20,677 nucleotides of DNA, from NCBI GenBank assembly GCA_002385755.1, contig DGED01000002.1, forward strand, positions 10,382 through 31,058, given 5' to 3'. Below the pieces are notes generated by a model. It did not search any database and was not told where the DNA came from. It saw only the letters and a program-made list of their open reading frames with translations. Below are positions 1 through 7,502 of the stretch, in pieces. The position numbers were made by a program, and so were the translations under genes. Within the stretch, counting starts at the first letter, position 1. Each line of letters opens with the position of its first letter. The DNA is from Caryophanales bacterium UBA3935 (GTDB lineage Bacteria > Bacillota_I > Bacilli_A > ML615J-28 > CAG-698).

Positions 1-1005
1 AACTTCTTCCATCGCTTTATTCGCGAAACTGTTATCAACGATTACGTTAAAGGGCGCTCTTTTATCGAGTTCCCCCGCTTCTTCCATAACGTCCATCAAG
101 CGGTTAAAACCATCCTCGGCGAAATAAGGCGTTTCGCACCAGGCGTTGATGTCAATGTAACGCTGCATTACGACGGTAAGATCCTCAAGCGATAATTCCT
201 TAAAATGAGGATGGATTACCTCGGCTATTTCCCTTGCGGAGCGCGATTTGACCCAAAGCTGCGCACGGTAGATGGCTTTGGTGAATTTTTGAATAATATC
301 GGCGTTTTTCTTCATATACGCCTTCGTCGCGCAGTAAGCGGTAAAGGGAATCGATCCCGATTCGGCGCCGATCGAGGCGACGATATAGGCTTTCCCTTCC
401 TTTTCCAAAGCCGTCGCCGTCGGCTCGAAGATCGTCACGTAATCCCCCTGGCCGCTGACAAAGGCCCCAGCCATCGCCGCGAACTGGACGTCGGTCCGGA
501 CGTTTACCTCGGCATCGGGATCGTCGCGCCCAATTTGTAATCCCTTTTGTTTTAAAACCCACTCCAAAGTCATTTCCGGAACGCCGCCCTTACGGCCGCC
601 TAGAATCTCCTTGCCTTTAAGCATGTTCCAATCCCAATTATCGATTTTCTCTCTTGACATCAGGAAACTGCCGTCGCATTGCGTCAATTGCGCGAAGTTG
701 ACGGCGTAGTTTTCCTGACCGCCGTTATAAACATAAATACTCGCCTCCGGGCCCATGAGCCCGATCTGCGCCTCCCGGCCAAGCAAGGCCGCCATCGTTT
801 TGTCGGCCCCGGCCGCAAGAATCAATTCCACCTTCAGCCCTTCCTCTTCGAAGTACCCAAGTTCCAAAGCCACGTATTGCGGGCAATAAAAAACGGAATG
901 CGTCACTTCCGCGAGCACGATTTTGTTACGCCCGCCGCAGGATATTCCAAACAACGCGAAAAACGACACGACTAGCAAAGCTAGCGTCTTTTTAATACTT
1001 CTCAA
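1..1005 (-). CDS. ABC transporter substrate-binding lipoprotein (SsuA/TauA/NMT1-like), 3' end cut by window edge
   Basis: This is the extracytoplasmic receptor of the ABC importer encoded just upstream. The frame is open for 335 codons and runs off the left edge, so the last residues are missing. It begins with a lysine-containing signal peptide and a lipobox-type site (GISC, Cys at residue 23), so the protein should be lipid-anchored to the membrane. Family-typical stretches follow: HSVFYCPQYVALELGYF (about 36-52), GADKTMAALL (66-75) and GLMGPEASIYVYN (82-94). These are seen in NMT1/SsuA-like receptors for nitrate, sulfonate or pyrimidine ligands. The start is TTG at 1005, placed a few bases after AAAGGA and overlapping the permease stop (TTGA), which implies translational coupling. 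The ligand cannot be read from the sequence. The family call is strong; a thiamine-precursor (ThiY-like) role is only one possibility. Confidence 0.88.
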   Translation of the reverse strand, partial: MRSIKKTLALLVVSFFALFGISCGGRNKIVLAEVTHSVFYCPQYVALELGYFEEEGLKVELILAAGADKTMAALLGREAQIGLMGPEASIYVYNGGQENYAVNFAQLTQCDGSFLMSREKIDNWDWNMLKGKEILGGRKGGVPEMTLEWVLKQKGLQIGRDDPDAEVNVRTDVQFAAMAGAFVSGQGDYVTIFEPTATALEKEGKAYIVASIGAESGSIPFTAYCATKAYMKKNADIIQKFTKAIYRAQLWVKSRSAREIAEVIHPHFKELSLEDLTVVMQRYIDINAWCETPYFAEDGFNRLMDVMEEAGELDKRAPFNVIVDNSFANKAMEEV

Positions 1006-1787
1006 ATTCCTTTCCCTCGCTTTTTGATTAATATTTTTTCGATAATATTTGCCCCTTCGTACATTAGATAAGCGAATATCGATAAAACGAGAACGCCCAT
1101 CATCACCATGTCAAAGCGGAAAATTTGCCCGCCGTACATGATTAAGTTCCCGATCCCGGCGCGGGACACGAGAAACTCGCCGACAATGACGCCGACCCAG
1201 GCCATTCCAATATTGATCTTCACGATGCTGATGATGTTCACCAAATTGGCGGGAAACACAAGTTTTGTGAAGATTTGATATTTGTTCGCGTTAAAACTCC
1301 TCATCATTTGAATTTTTTCCGGATCGACGTTTATAAAATAGTTATAAGTCGATAGAATCGTAATTACAATCAAGATGGAAATCGCGACGACGACAATCCC
1401 CGTCACGCCCGTTCCGGCCCAGATGATCATAATTGGCGCCAGCGCCGTCTTCGGCAGGGCGTTTAAAATTACGAGAAACGGCTCCAATAATTTTGTCAGC
1501 GTCCGACTCGACCATAAAATCACTGCGATCAAAACGCCCGTCACGCTGCCGATAATAACGCCCAAAACCGTCTCGAGCAACGATATATAAATATGCTCGA
1601 ATATTTCCTTATTTTTAGTATAAGTCCAAAGCAACGAAACGATCGAGGAGGGCTTGCTGAAGAGAAACTCGTCGAGAATCCTGAGCCGCGTCCCCGCTTC
1701 CCAAAGCGCGATAATCAAGACAAAGAGCAGGATTTGCGAAAGGGTGAGTTTTATCTTGGCGAGACGCCGCGCTTTTTTATGACTCAT
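1002..1787 (-). CDS. ABC transporter permease (SsuC/TauC/ThiX-like)
   Basis: This is the membrane subunit of the importer, 261 residues from the chosen start. Hydrophobic segments lie at about 16-33, 72-93, 103-123, 129-147, 190-207 and 227-243, as in the BPD_transp_1 fold. The cytoplasmic coupling region follows ALPKTALAPIMIIWAGTG (110-127). The ATG at 1787 is preceded by GGAGGGAG at good distance and overlaps the ATPase stop by 11 bases. The open frame extends upstream to 1880, but that extension lies inside the ATPase gene, is hydrophilic and Arg-rich, and has no family resemblance. The stop overlaps the TTG start of the receptor gene. The product is expected to form the transmembrane pore with the neighbouring ATPase. 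The substrate is unknown. Confidence 0.9.
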   Translation of the reverse strand: MSHKKARRLAKIKLTLSQILLFVLIIALWEAGTRLRILDEFLFSKPSSIVSLLWTYTKNKEIFEHIYISLLETVLGVIIGSVTGVLIAVILWSSRTLTKLLEPFLVILNALPKTALAPIMIIWAGTGVTGIVVVAISILIVITILSTYNYFINVDPEKIQMMRSFNANKYQIFTKLVFPANLVNIISIVKINIGMAWVGVIVGEFLVSRAGIGNLIMYGGQIFRFDMVMMGVLVLSIFAYLMYEGANIIEKILIKKRGKGI

Positions 1788-2514
1788 TAAGCTCCCTCCA
1801 AATCTCGTTAAAATATACCCGGAAAGATTCCGATTTCCGGGCGGAAAGCGGCGTGCGTTCCTCGTCGAGCGCGAGATCAATTTTATGAATTTTCTTAATT
1901 CTCGCCGGCCGCGGCGTGAGCACGATAATCCTGTCGGCCATGGCGATCGCTTCCGATATGTCGTGGGTCACGATTATCGTCGCTTTCTTCTCGCTTTGGA
2001 TTATTTTATATACGTCCTCGCTTACCCTAAGTTTCGTCTGGTAGTCAAGCGAGGCGAAAGGTTCATCCAATAACAACAGGCTCGGAGAGATCGCAAGCGT
2101 CCTAATCAAAGCAACTCTTTGCCTCATCCCGCCCGACAATTCAAGCGGGTAGTTGTTTCGGAATTCCCACAGACCGTATTTTTTCAGCATATTCAAGACT
2201 TTCTCGATATTTTCCCCGGTCAATCTTTTCTTAATTTCCAACCCGAGAATCACGTTCCGGTAAATGCTGCGCCATTCGAACAAAAAATCGCGCTGAAACA
2301 TATATCCGATTTCGCCGCTCGCGACAATCTCGCCGGCGGTCGGTTTAAGCAACCCGGCAATCAGGTTAAGAATGGTGGTTTTACCGCTTCCCGACGGGCC
2401 GACAATGGCGATAATTTCTCCCTCTTCCAGACTGAAATTGATGTTATCCAAGACTTCAATCTCGCTGTCTTGACTATTGAATTTCATGGATACATTTCTT
2501 AATTCCAGTACCAA
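1777..2514 (-). CDS. ABC transporter ATP-binding protein (SsuB/TauB/ThiZ-like)
   Basis: This is the ATPase that drives the importer, 245 residues. Visible motifs are Walker A GPSGSGKT (39-46), Q-loop glutamine 74 in YMFQRDF, signature LSGGM followed by RQR (126-133), Walker B LLLLDEP (146-152), D-loop ASLD and switch His 184 in VTHD. All catalytic residues are present, so it should be active. The start is TTG at 2514, with GGGAGGA six bases upstream. It is the first gene of a three-gene operon (ATPase, permease, receptor). The leader upstream carries hairpins and an operator-like palindrome, so expression may be regulated. Specificity resembles the nitrate/sulfonate/taurine group and is not resolved further. 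Confidence 0.92.
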   Translation of the reverse strand: MVLELRNVSMKFNSQDSEIEVLDNINFSLEEGEIIAIVGPSGSGKTTILNLIAGLLKPTAGEIVASGEIGYMFQRDFLFEWRSIYRNVILGLEIKKRLTGENIEKVLNMLKKYGLWEFRNNYPLELSGGMRQRVALIRTLAISPSLLLLDEPFASLDYQTKLRVSEDVYKIIQSEKKATIIVTHDISEAIAMADRIIVLTPRPARIKKIHKIDLALDEERTPLSARKSESFRVYFNEIWRELNES

Positions 2515-2530
2515 TTTATATCCTCCCGTA

Positions 2531-2549
2531 ATTGTTATACAATATTATA
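2531..2549 (-). promoter_or_regulatory. -10 element and operator-like palindrome before the ABC operon
   Basis: On the minus strand a perfect TATAAT lies at 2549-2544. Directly downstream is a 13-base inverted repeat (arms ATTGT and ACAAT around TAT, 2531-2543) where the transcription start should be. The TTG start of the ATPase is about 20 bases further on. A repressor bound there would cover the start site. No convincing -35 element is seen at 17 bases (ACACAT). The call rests on the -10 match and the symmetry only. Confidence 0.35.
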
Positions 2550-2578
2550 TTATTAGCGGGCATTAAATGTGTGTAGGC

Positions 2579-2620
2579 AAAAAAAAAGCCCGTTTAGGCG
2601 ACCAGGGACGACCTCATGGG
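2579..2620 (-). terminator. Hairpin with T9 tract in the ABC operon leader
   Basis: Read on the minus strand, CCC (2620-2618) can pair with GGG (2591-2589) around an inner stem, AGG(U)CG (2614-2609) with CGCCU (2600-2596). Nine T residues follow (2587-2579). This has the form of an intrinsic terminator or attenuator about 65 bases before the ATPase start. Its 3' arm CGGGC (2592-2588) can alternatively pair with GCCCG at 2561-2557. It could end a read-through transcript or be the expression platform of a cis-regulatory RNA. No known riboswitch class was recognised. Confidence 0.45.
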
Positions 2621-2668
2621 TTTTGACATCAATTCAATATAAGCGTAATAATATTAAAAACTATAAAT

Positions 2669-2715
2669 AAAAAAAGGCCCTTGCTTTCCCACCGGAATGA
2701 GATTCAGCGTAGACC
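2669..2715 (-). terminator. Possible structured element with T7 tract between pgpA-like gene and ABC operon
   Basis: On the minus strand GGUC (2715-2712) can pair with GGCC (2679-2676, with one G-U pair), GCU (2708-2706) with AGC (2685-2683), and UUCC-GGUG-GGAA forms an apical hairpin. Seven T residues follow (2675-2669). It may be a second terminator after the pgpA-like gene or an independent structured leader RNA. The pairing was done by eye, with internal loops, so confidence is low. Confidence 0.35.
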
Positions 2716-2733
2716 GTTTTAAGCATGAATATC

Positions 2734-2763
2734 AAAAAAAACTTTAACGGCTCCCAAACGTTA
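2734..2763 (-). terminator. Weak intrinsic terminator after the pgpA-like gene
   Basis: The stop codon of the pgpA-like gene starts the stem. TAACG (2763-2759) pairs with CGTTA (2749-2745) over a nine-base loop, and a T8 run (2741-2734) follows. The stem is only five pairs long. It is at the correct place to end the ROK-priA-fmt-pgpA transcript, but two more hairpin/T-tract elements follow it. Confidence 0.4.
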
Positions 2764-3321
2764 TTCATCCAGATCAAGTTGGATAGGGGTAAAGCGCGGG
2801 TCTTTTTTCGCTTCTTCTTCGCTTATTATTTGCGCGACCCGCGTCGAAGCCGCCGCGGCGACCGCCCCGACGACATCGTCAAGGAAAGTGTGGCACTTGA
2901 CTTGCTTTTTTCCCTCTTCGTTCAGCCGTTTTACCGCTCCCGGCTTATTGACATCAATATCGCCGAAATTGGTTTGTCCGATCACGCCGTAATTGGCGGC
3001 GATCGACAATCCGAGAAGTTCGTCGATGCCGAACATGCCGAAATCGCTGAGAATTATCTCCTGCATCGGGCTTCTTAGCTTTTTTTCCTCGGCGAGCCGG
3101 TCAAGTTCGATACTTAACTGCACGATATGAAAAATATCGCGGTAAGATAAGATTTTCTCGACGCTTTCCACGCACACGCTCATCGTCAGGTTTTTGTTAT
3201 ACTTTGCCTGCTGGTTATAAGCTATTTCCGCGATTTCTTGAATCGTGACGCCCCTTTCCAAGAGGCGATCGCGATTCATGCGGAACATTTCTTCACGGGA
3301 AAAATATACTCTTGAATCCAC
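2761..3321 (-). CDS. Phosphatidylglycerophosphatase A family protein (YutG-like)
   Basis: Probable phosphatase of the PgpA superfamily, which dephosphorylates phosphatidylglycerophosphate to phosphatidylglycerol in E. coli. The 186-residue protein resembles the Firmicute YutG subfamily. Family positions are visible: an acidic pair in FGIDELLG (97-104), NFGDIDVNKPG (118-128) and FLDDVVGAVAAA (146-157). YutG proteins carry an extra N-terminal region compared with E. coli PgpA, and this one has it too (about 1-90). The start is GTG at 3321, sharing one base with the fmt stop (TAGTG) and preceded by AAGGAG, so it is translationally coupled to fmt. It is the last gene of the ROK-priA-fmt operon. 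The family is fairly certain; the exact substrate has to be inferred. Confidence 0.8.
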   Translation of the reverse strand: MDSRVYFSREEMFRMNRDRLLERGVTIQEIAEIAYNQQAKYNKNLTMSVCVESVEKILSYRDIFHIVQLSIELDRLAEEKKLRSPMQEIILSDFGMFGIDELLGLSIAANYGVIGQTNFGDIDVNKPGAVKRLNEEGKKQVKCHTFLDDVVGAVAAAASTRVAQIISEEEAKKDPRFTPIQLDLDE

Positions 3322-4253
3322 TATTTAATCTCCTTTGCTTCTTTTATTAATTGCCGGCCTTTGCCGTTTAAAAAATCGCGCGCCATCATCCGGTTTTTAC
3401 CCGGAAGTTGAACTTCCGTTATCGATATTACCGTGTTCTCGCCGCAGCTGACTTTAAAACAATTTTTCTCCACCGCGGCGATAACGCCCGGCGGATAATC
3501 CGTTTTTTCGCCGGCGACCGCGGCGCCGTAGACCTTGATGTTGATTCCGTCAAGAATGAAGTAGGCGCCGGGGTTGGAATTAAGCCCGCGGATTTGATTA
3601 AAGACGGCCCGCGCCGGTTTGTGAAAATCAATGAGCTCGTCTTCTTTGGTAAGGTTGTAAGCGTAGGTAACGGCGGCCTCGTCCTGCGGGCGCGGCGTCG
3701 CCGTTCCGCTTTCAATCGCATCGATTACTTCCAAAATCATGTCGCGGCCGAGCATGCTTAATTTATAAAACATACTGTCCTGCGTGTCTTCATCCGTAAT
3801 CGCTATTTTTCTCTGCGCGAGGATATCCCCGGCATCCATTTTCGGCGTCATATATATTATCGAAACGCCCGTTTCCGCGTCGCCGTTAATAATCGCCCGT
3901 TGGATCGGCGCCCCGCCCCTATGCCGCGGCAAAAGCGACGCGTGCACGTTTATCGATTTAAAACGGGGATGTTCGATTATCTTTTTCGGAACGAACTGGC
4001 CGTAGGCGGCGGTCACGATCAGGTCGGCCTGAAGCGACGCGATAATTCCCGCGGCGTCCTTGATTTTTTCCGGTTGAATTAGCGGGATCCCTTTCTCGTT
4101 CGCGTAAACGGCGACCGGCGGGGACGTCGCTTTTTTCTTCCTATGATTGTATTGGTCGGGTTGGCTAACCGCAAGCGCGACCTCGTGTCGGGAATGAATG
4201 ATATCGAGTATCGGGACCGCGAATTCCGGCGTTCCCATAAAAATTATTCGCAA
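3321..4253 (-). CDS. fmt: Methionyl-tRNA formyltransferase
   Basis: Transfers a formyl group from 10-formyl-tetrahydrofolate to Met-tRNAfMet for translation initiation in the cytoplasm. It has 310 residues, the usual length. The N-terminal catalytic domain opens with RIIFMGTPEFAVP. The catalytic triad is visible as Asn102 and His104 in SINVHASLLPRHRGGAP and Asp140 in PKMDAGDIL, matching N106/H108/D144 of E. coli with a constant offset. The C-terminal OB-like domain occupies roughly 205-310. The start is TTG at 4253; the next ATG (MGTPEF) would remove the first beta strand of the Rossmann fold. It lies 14 bases after priA, as in the priA-def-fmt order of Bacillus, but def is absent here. Confidence 0.96.
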   Translation of the reverse strand: MRIIFMGTPEFAVPILDIIHSRHEVALAVSQPDQYNHRKKKATSPPVAVYANEKGIPLIQPEKIKDAAGIIASLQADLIVTAAYGQFVPKKIIEHPRFKSINVHASLLPRHRGGAPIQRAIINGDAETGVSIIYMTPKMDAGDILAQRKIAITDEDTQDSMFYKLSMLGRDMILEVIDAIESGTATPRPQDEAAVTYAYNLTKEDELIDFHKPARAVFNQIRGLNSNPGAYFILDGINIKVYGAAVAGEKTDYPPGVIAAVEKNCFKVSCGENTVISITEVQLPGKNRMMARDFLNGKGRQLIKEAKEIK

Positions 4254-4267
4254 ACTATCACTTCTTT

Positions 4268-6538
4268 CTATTCGTAGAACCGCGGGTAGCGTTCAAAATT
4301 AACTCGCAGTTTCCTGTCGCTGAATTTTTTCTCAACTTCATCGATGAGCGATGACACCAACGGAAAATCGTTATGTTTGATGATTAGCCGCACGCCCCGA
4401 ATCTTCGACAAATAAACCGGGCCGAGACAATCGCCTTTTTTAAAACGCTTAAAAACTTTTTTAAAGTAATTTGCGAAATAATAGATGTCTTTAAACTCGC
4501 CGCTCACCGTTAGTTTATTCAATTCCGCGTAGGGCGGATACGTCGCGTAACCGCGGGTAATGATTTCCTCCCTATAGAAGGAAAGGTAATCATTATTCAG
4601 CGCGTCGGTAATCGCGCGGTGATCCAAATTATATCCCTGGATAACCGTTTTCGCCGTCCGGTAATCCAAAGCCTTGGTGATAAGCCGGTAGCACATCTCC
4701 GCGCTCCGGTAATCGTCGGCGTAAAGCAGCGCGTCGGCGTTGATGAGCGCGATCAGTCCGATTTCCGGGCTGAGCGCGTCAAGAAGAATATTCGTGCCGA
4801 TCACGGCGTCAATCTCGCCCTCCTCGAGCGCGAGAATAAAATTCTCGAAATCTTCGGCTCTTTGCAGGGTGAGCGAGGACGCCTTATATAGACGGCGATC
4901 GGGATAATAAGCGCGAAAACGCTCTTCCAATCTTTCAAGACCGTAACCGAGATGACGGACGGAGGTCGCCTCGCAATTTTCGCACCTTACCGCCGGAAAA
5001 CGTTGATTACAATAACGGCAGTGGTAATGATTCTTGTTTTTATAATAAACCAGCCCAATCTTGCATTGCGGGCATTTGATTAGCTCCCCGCACTTATCGC
5101 AGATATTGGCCGTGCTATAACCGAGATTGTTCAAAACGAGAGCCGCGGTCTTGCCGGCCGCCCAGACCGCCTCGACTTCCCGGCGCAGGGCGGAAGTAAG
5201 AAGCATATCGGACGGTTCTTCGCGGGCGTTGACAAGCGCGAACCGCCGTTTTTCCTTCTTGATAAGTTCGAGGAGGAAATACTCGGCTTGATGATAGCGA
5301 TAATAAGAAACGACGCTCGGCGCCGAAGTCGCGAGAACGAGTTTCGCCCGGTGATAATCGGCCCGATATTTTAAAACCTCCAGAGCCGAGTACTTCGGGG
5401 TTTGCTGGTTGATATAACTATGATGATCCTCATCCGTAATAATGATCAGGCCGATATCGGAAAGCGGGAGAAATACCCCCGCAAGGGTGGTAATCACGAG
5501 ATCGACGTCCCCGGCGATAACGTTTTGAAAGCCGTAATAAAAATCGCTTTCCGATAGCAGCGATGAAAAAACGCTGACGCGCGCGGCCGAAAGGCCTTTT
5601 CGGAAATAATTAGCGAGCGAAGTAACCGCGAGCATCGTCGGCGCGAGAATCAAGGCTTTCTTTCCCGAAGCGATCGTCTCGCTTACGGCGTCAAGGCAAA
5701 ACCGCAGGCGGAAATCCTCGCTGTCGGCGTAAAAAAGAAACGGTTTGCCGGAAAGCCGCCGGAACTTTTCCCGGATTTGGTTCTCGTCGAAATCAAACGT
5801 GATTTTGACCGGTTTCGCTTTCGTCGCTTCCGCCGGCGGGTAAGCGGGAATCATCGCGAGAATTCCCCGCTTCGCCATAAGGTTAATTACGAAATCGCTC
5901 GCTCCGGTGTTTTCCTTTATTTCCTCGACGGTCGCCGCGTCTTTCGTTTTTAAATAGCCGAATACAGCCTTTTGTTTCGCGCCGCGCGGCTCCTCGGAGG
6001 AGGCGAGTCGGTATGTTTTGATTATTTTTCTTTTCCCGTACGCGTAAACGTCCGTTTCGATCTCCAAATCGCCCCTTTCCGCGGCGGCGCGGATATCCTT
6101 GTAATAAGGCATGACCTCGGCGGTTAGGGGGATTCTTTTCCTGTTTTTAAACAAATCTTGTAAATGTCCGGGGAGGGATTCGCTTCTTAACGCCTTGACA
6201 AAGCGGCGGAGACGGCTCTGCATAAAGGCGGGATACATTAAGCGAAGACAATGGGATAGCGAAGATTTTGTCGCGTTGCTGATTTCGCGGGCGAGAGCAA
6301 TCTGCTCCTCGGTTAGGCCGCGATCGAAATCGATGACCTCGATAATTTCTTTAATCGGGCCGTCATAATCTGATTCCGCGGCGAGTTCGATAACGTAAGC
6401 GAGGGTTTTTTGAAAACCGAACTCGACGAACACGCGGGAACCAACGTAAATATAGTCCCGGTATATTTCCGGCACGGCGTATGTGAACAAATCGTCGGAG
6501 CCGGTCACAACGTCGACGCATACCTTCGCAAACATCAT
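4268..6538 (-). CDS. priA: PriA-like replication restart protein with degenerate helicase motifs
   Basis: Homologue of PriA (primosomal protein N'), which recognises stalled forks and reloads the replisome. The 756 residues keep the N-terminal 3'-DNA-binding domain (VFVEFGFQ, 36-43) and all eight zinc cysteines (480, 483, 489, 492, 507, 510, 519, 522). They also keep the C-terminal YPPYAELN region (667-674). The ATPase motifs are damaged. Where GVTGSGKTEV is expected there is ADSEDFRLRF (271-280), so the P-loop Lys and Thr are gone. DEEH is DEDH (369-372), the SATPS motif is TSAPS (404-408), and NRRGY is NNLGY (470-474). The motif V segment GTQM..KGHDFP is GTNILLDALSP (581-591), and QVAGRAGR is KALDYRTA (622-629). 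The frame is intact, which suggests selection for a non-helicase role. The start ATG at 6538 overlaps the ROK stop; the adjacent ATG at 6535 is an alternative. Confidence 0.93.
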   Translation of the reverse strand: MMFAKVCVDVVTGSDDLFTYAVPEIYRDYIYVGSRVFVEFGFQKTLAYVIELAAESDYDGPIKEIIEVIDFDRGLTEEQIALAREISNATKSSLSHCLRLMYPAFMQSRLRRFVKALRSESLPGHLQDLFKNRKRIPLTAEVMPYYKDIRAAAERGDLEIETDVYAYGKRKIIKTYRLASSEEPRGAKQKAVFGYLKTKDAATVEEIKENTGASDFVINLMAKRGILAMIPAYPPAEATKAKPVKITFDFDENQIREKFRRLSGKPFLFYADSEDFRLRFCLDAVSETIASGKKALILAPTMLAVTSLANYFRKGLSAARVSVFSSLLSESDFYYGFQNVIAGDVDLVITTLAGVFLPLSDIGLIIITDEDHHSYINQQTPKYSALEVLKYRADYHRAKLVLATSAPSVVSYYRYHQAEYFLLELIKKEKRRFALVNAREEPSDMLLTSALRREVEAVWAAGKTAALVLNNLGYSTANICDKCGELIKCPQCKIGLVYYKNKNHYHCRYCNQRFPAVRCENCEATSVRHLGYGLERLEERFRAYYPDRRLYKASSLTLQRAEDFENFILALEEGEIDAVIGTNILLDALSPEIGLIALINADALLYADDYRSAEMCYRLITKALDYRTAKTVIQGYNLDHRAITDALNNDYLSFYREEIITRGYATYPPYAELNKLTVSGEFKDIYYFANYFKKVFKRFKKGDCLGPVYLSKIRGVRLIIKHNDFPLVSSLIDEVEKKFSDRKLRVNFERYPRFYE

Positions 6539-7395
6539 TCGCCGCCCCCGGCCAGGCGGTAAGCGCCGTATAACCCCGCGTCTTTTCCGCGCAAAGGCAA
6601 AACGATGTAAGACTCTAGGTCGGACATCCGCCGGTAACGGTAGTAGCCGTTATTTACAAGATCGAAATATTTCCTAGTCTTTGGAAGCAAATTTTCCTGA
6701 TCGGCGACGCCCCCGCCGACAACGATCTTGTCGGGCGCGAACGCGAGCGTGTACGCAAACAGGGCTTGTCCCAAATAGTAGCCCTCAAGTTCCCAAACGT
6801 CATCAACGGAGGCAAGTTCCTCCGGGGTCATTTGGTAACGATCCGTTAAACTGCGCCCGCTTGCGAGTCCCTCGAGACAATTGTCATGATAAGGGCAAAC
6901 GGACGGGTGACGGTCGTTATCGCGGCGGATGACCTGCAAATGACCCAGTTCGGGGTGATGGGCGCCGCGAAATATTTTCCCGTCAACGATAACGCCGATG
7001 CCGATGCCGGTCCCGACCGTGACGTAGACGATGTTTTGGGCGGTCCCGCCCGCTGCGAAATATTCCCCCAGCGCCGCGACGCCGACGTCGGTATCCAGAT
7101 AGACCGGGACGCGGAGGCGCTCGGCGCAATAGCGATATATGTTGAATTGACGCCACTTTTCCTTCGGCGTTTCCGTTATCAAGCCGTAATCGGGATCGTT
7201 CTCGTCAAGAATAATCGGACCGAAAGCGCCGAGACCAACGGCTTTTAAAGGATAGGAACCCAGAAAACAAGCGACGGGTTCGAGCGTTGTTTCCGGGTCT
7301 CTCGTCGCGATTGTCATTTCTTTGATTTTTTCCCCGTTCCGATAAACTGCGGCCCGGAATTTGGTGCCGCCGGCTTCAATCGCGCCGTAATACAT
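6535..7395 (-). CDS. ROK-family sugar kinase, fructokinase-like
   Basis: ATP-dependent hexose kinase of the ROK family, 286 residues, closest by eye to Firmicute fructokinases of the ScrK/YdhR type. Motifs seen are the phosphate loop GAIEAGGTKF (4-13), catalytic Asp103 in LDTDVG, adenine-side VGTGIGIG (127-134), and the ROK zinc region. The zinc region has HPELGH (147-152) followed by CPYHDNCLEGLASG (167-180), whose Cys/His residues are typical metal ligands. GGGV follows near 233. The ATG at 7395 is preceded by AGGTGA. It is the first gene of an operon with priA (ATGA overlap), fmt and the pgpA-like gene, and takes the place where coaBC stands in Bacillus. The substrate (fructose, mannose or glucose) is inferred from family resemblance only. 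Confidence 0.87.
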   Translation of the reverse strand: MYYGAIEAGGTKFRAAVYRNGEKIKEMTIATRDPETTLEPVACFLGSYPLKAVGLGAFGPIILDENDPDYGLITETPKEKWRQFNIYRYCAERLRVPVYLDTDVGVAALGEYFAAGGTAQNIVYVTVGTGIGIGVIVDGKIFRGAHHPELGHLQVIRRDNDRHPSVCPYHDNCLEGLASGRSLTDRYQMTPEELASVDDVWELEGYYLGQALFAYTLAFAPDKIVVGGGVADQENLLPKTRKYFDLVNNGYYRYRRMSDLESYIVLPLRGKDAGLYGAYRLAGGGE

Positions 7396-7430
7396 AATTT
7401 CACCTCATCCTTTTGTCATATTTTAACACA

Positions 7431-7459
7431 ATTATACAAAAAAATAAAGTCATTGCCAT
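7431..7459 (-). promoter_or_regulatory. SigA-type promoter of the ROK-priA-fmt-pgpA operon
   Basis: On the minus strand ATGGCA (7459-7454, four of six matches to TTGACA) is followed at exactly 17 bases by a perfect TATAAT (7436-7431). The start codon lies about 36 bases beyond the -10 element. The terminator of gmk-rpoZ is just upstream, so an independent promoter is needed here. Confidence 0.6.
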
Positions 7460-7477
7460 TGTGATTTTCGTCGTATG

Positions 7478-7502
7478 AAAAAAAAGACAGATTTACTCTG
7501 TC
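7478..7502 (-). terminator. Intrinsic terminator overlapping the rpoZ stop codon
   Basis: On the minus strand GACAGA (7502-7497) pairs perfectly with TCTGTC (7491-7486) over a five-base loop that contains part of the TAA stop (7495-7493). Eight T residues follow (7485-7478). It ends the gmk-rpoZ transcript with almost no 3' untranslated region. Confidence 0.85.

Noticed and set aside
1788..1880. Upstream extension of the permease
   Set aside because: It lies wholly inside the ATPase gene, is Arg-rich, and lacks a ribosome binding site. The ATG at 1787 has GGAGGGAG.
2588..2620. T-box leader (the CGTCCCT string is common in T-box terminators)
   Set aside because: No T-box bulge (TGGNACCGCG-like) and no specifier region are present, and the downstream genes are a transporter without amino-acid context.
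2640..2715. Thiamine pyrophosphate riboswitch before the ABC operon (plus-strand bases GAGATTCAGCGTAGACC look like part of one)
   Set aside because: The resemblance is on the wrong strand for the operon, and the conserved CTGAGA and ACCTGA blocks are not in the right order or spacing on either strand.
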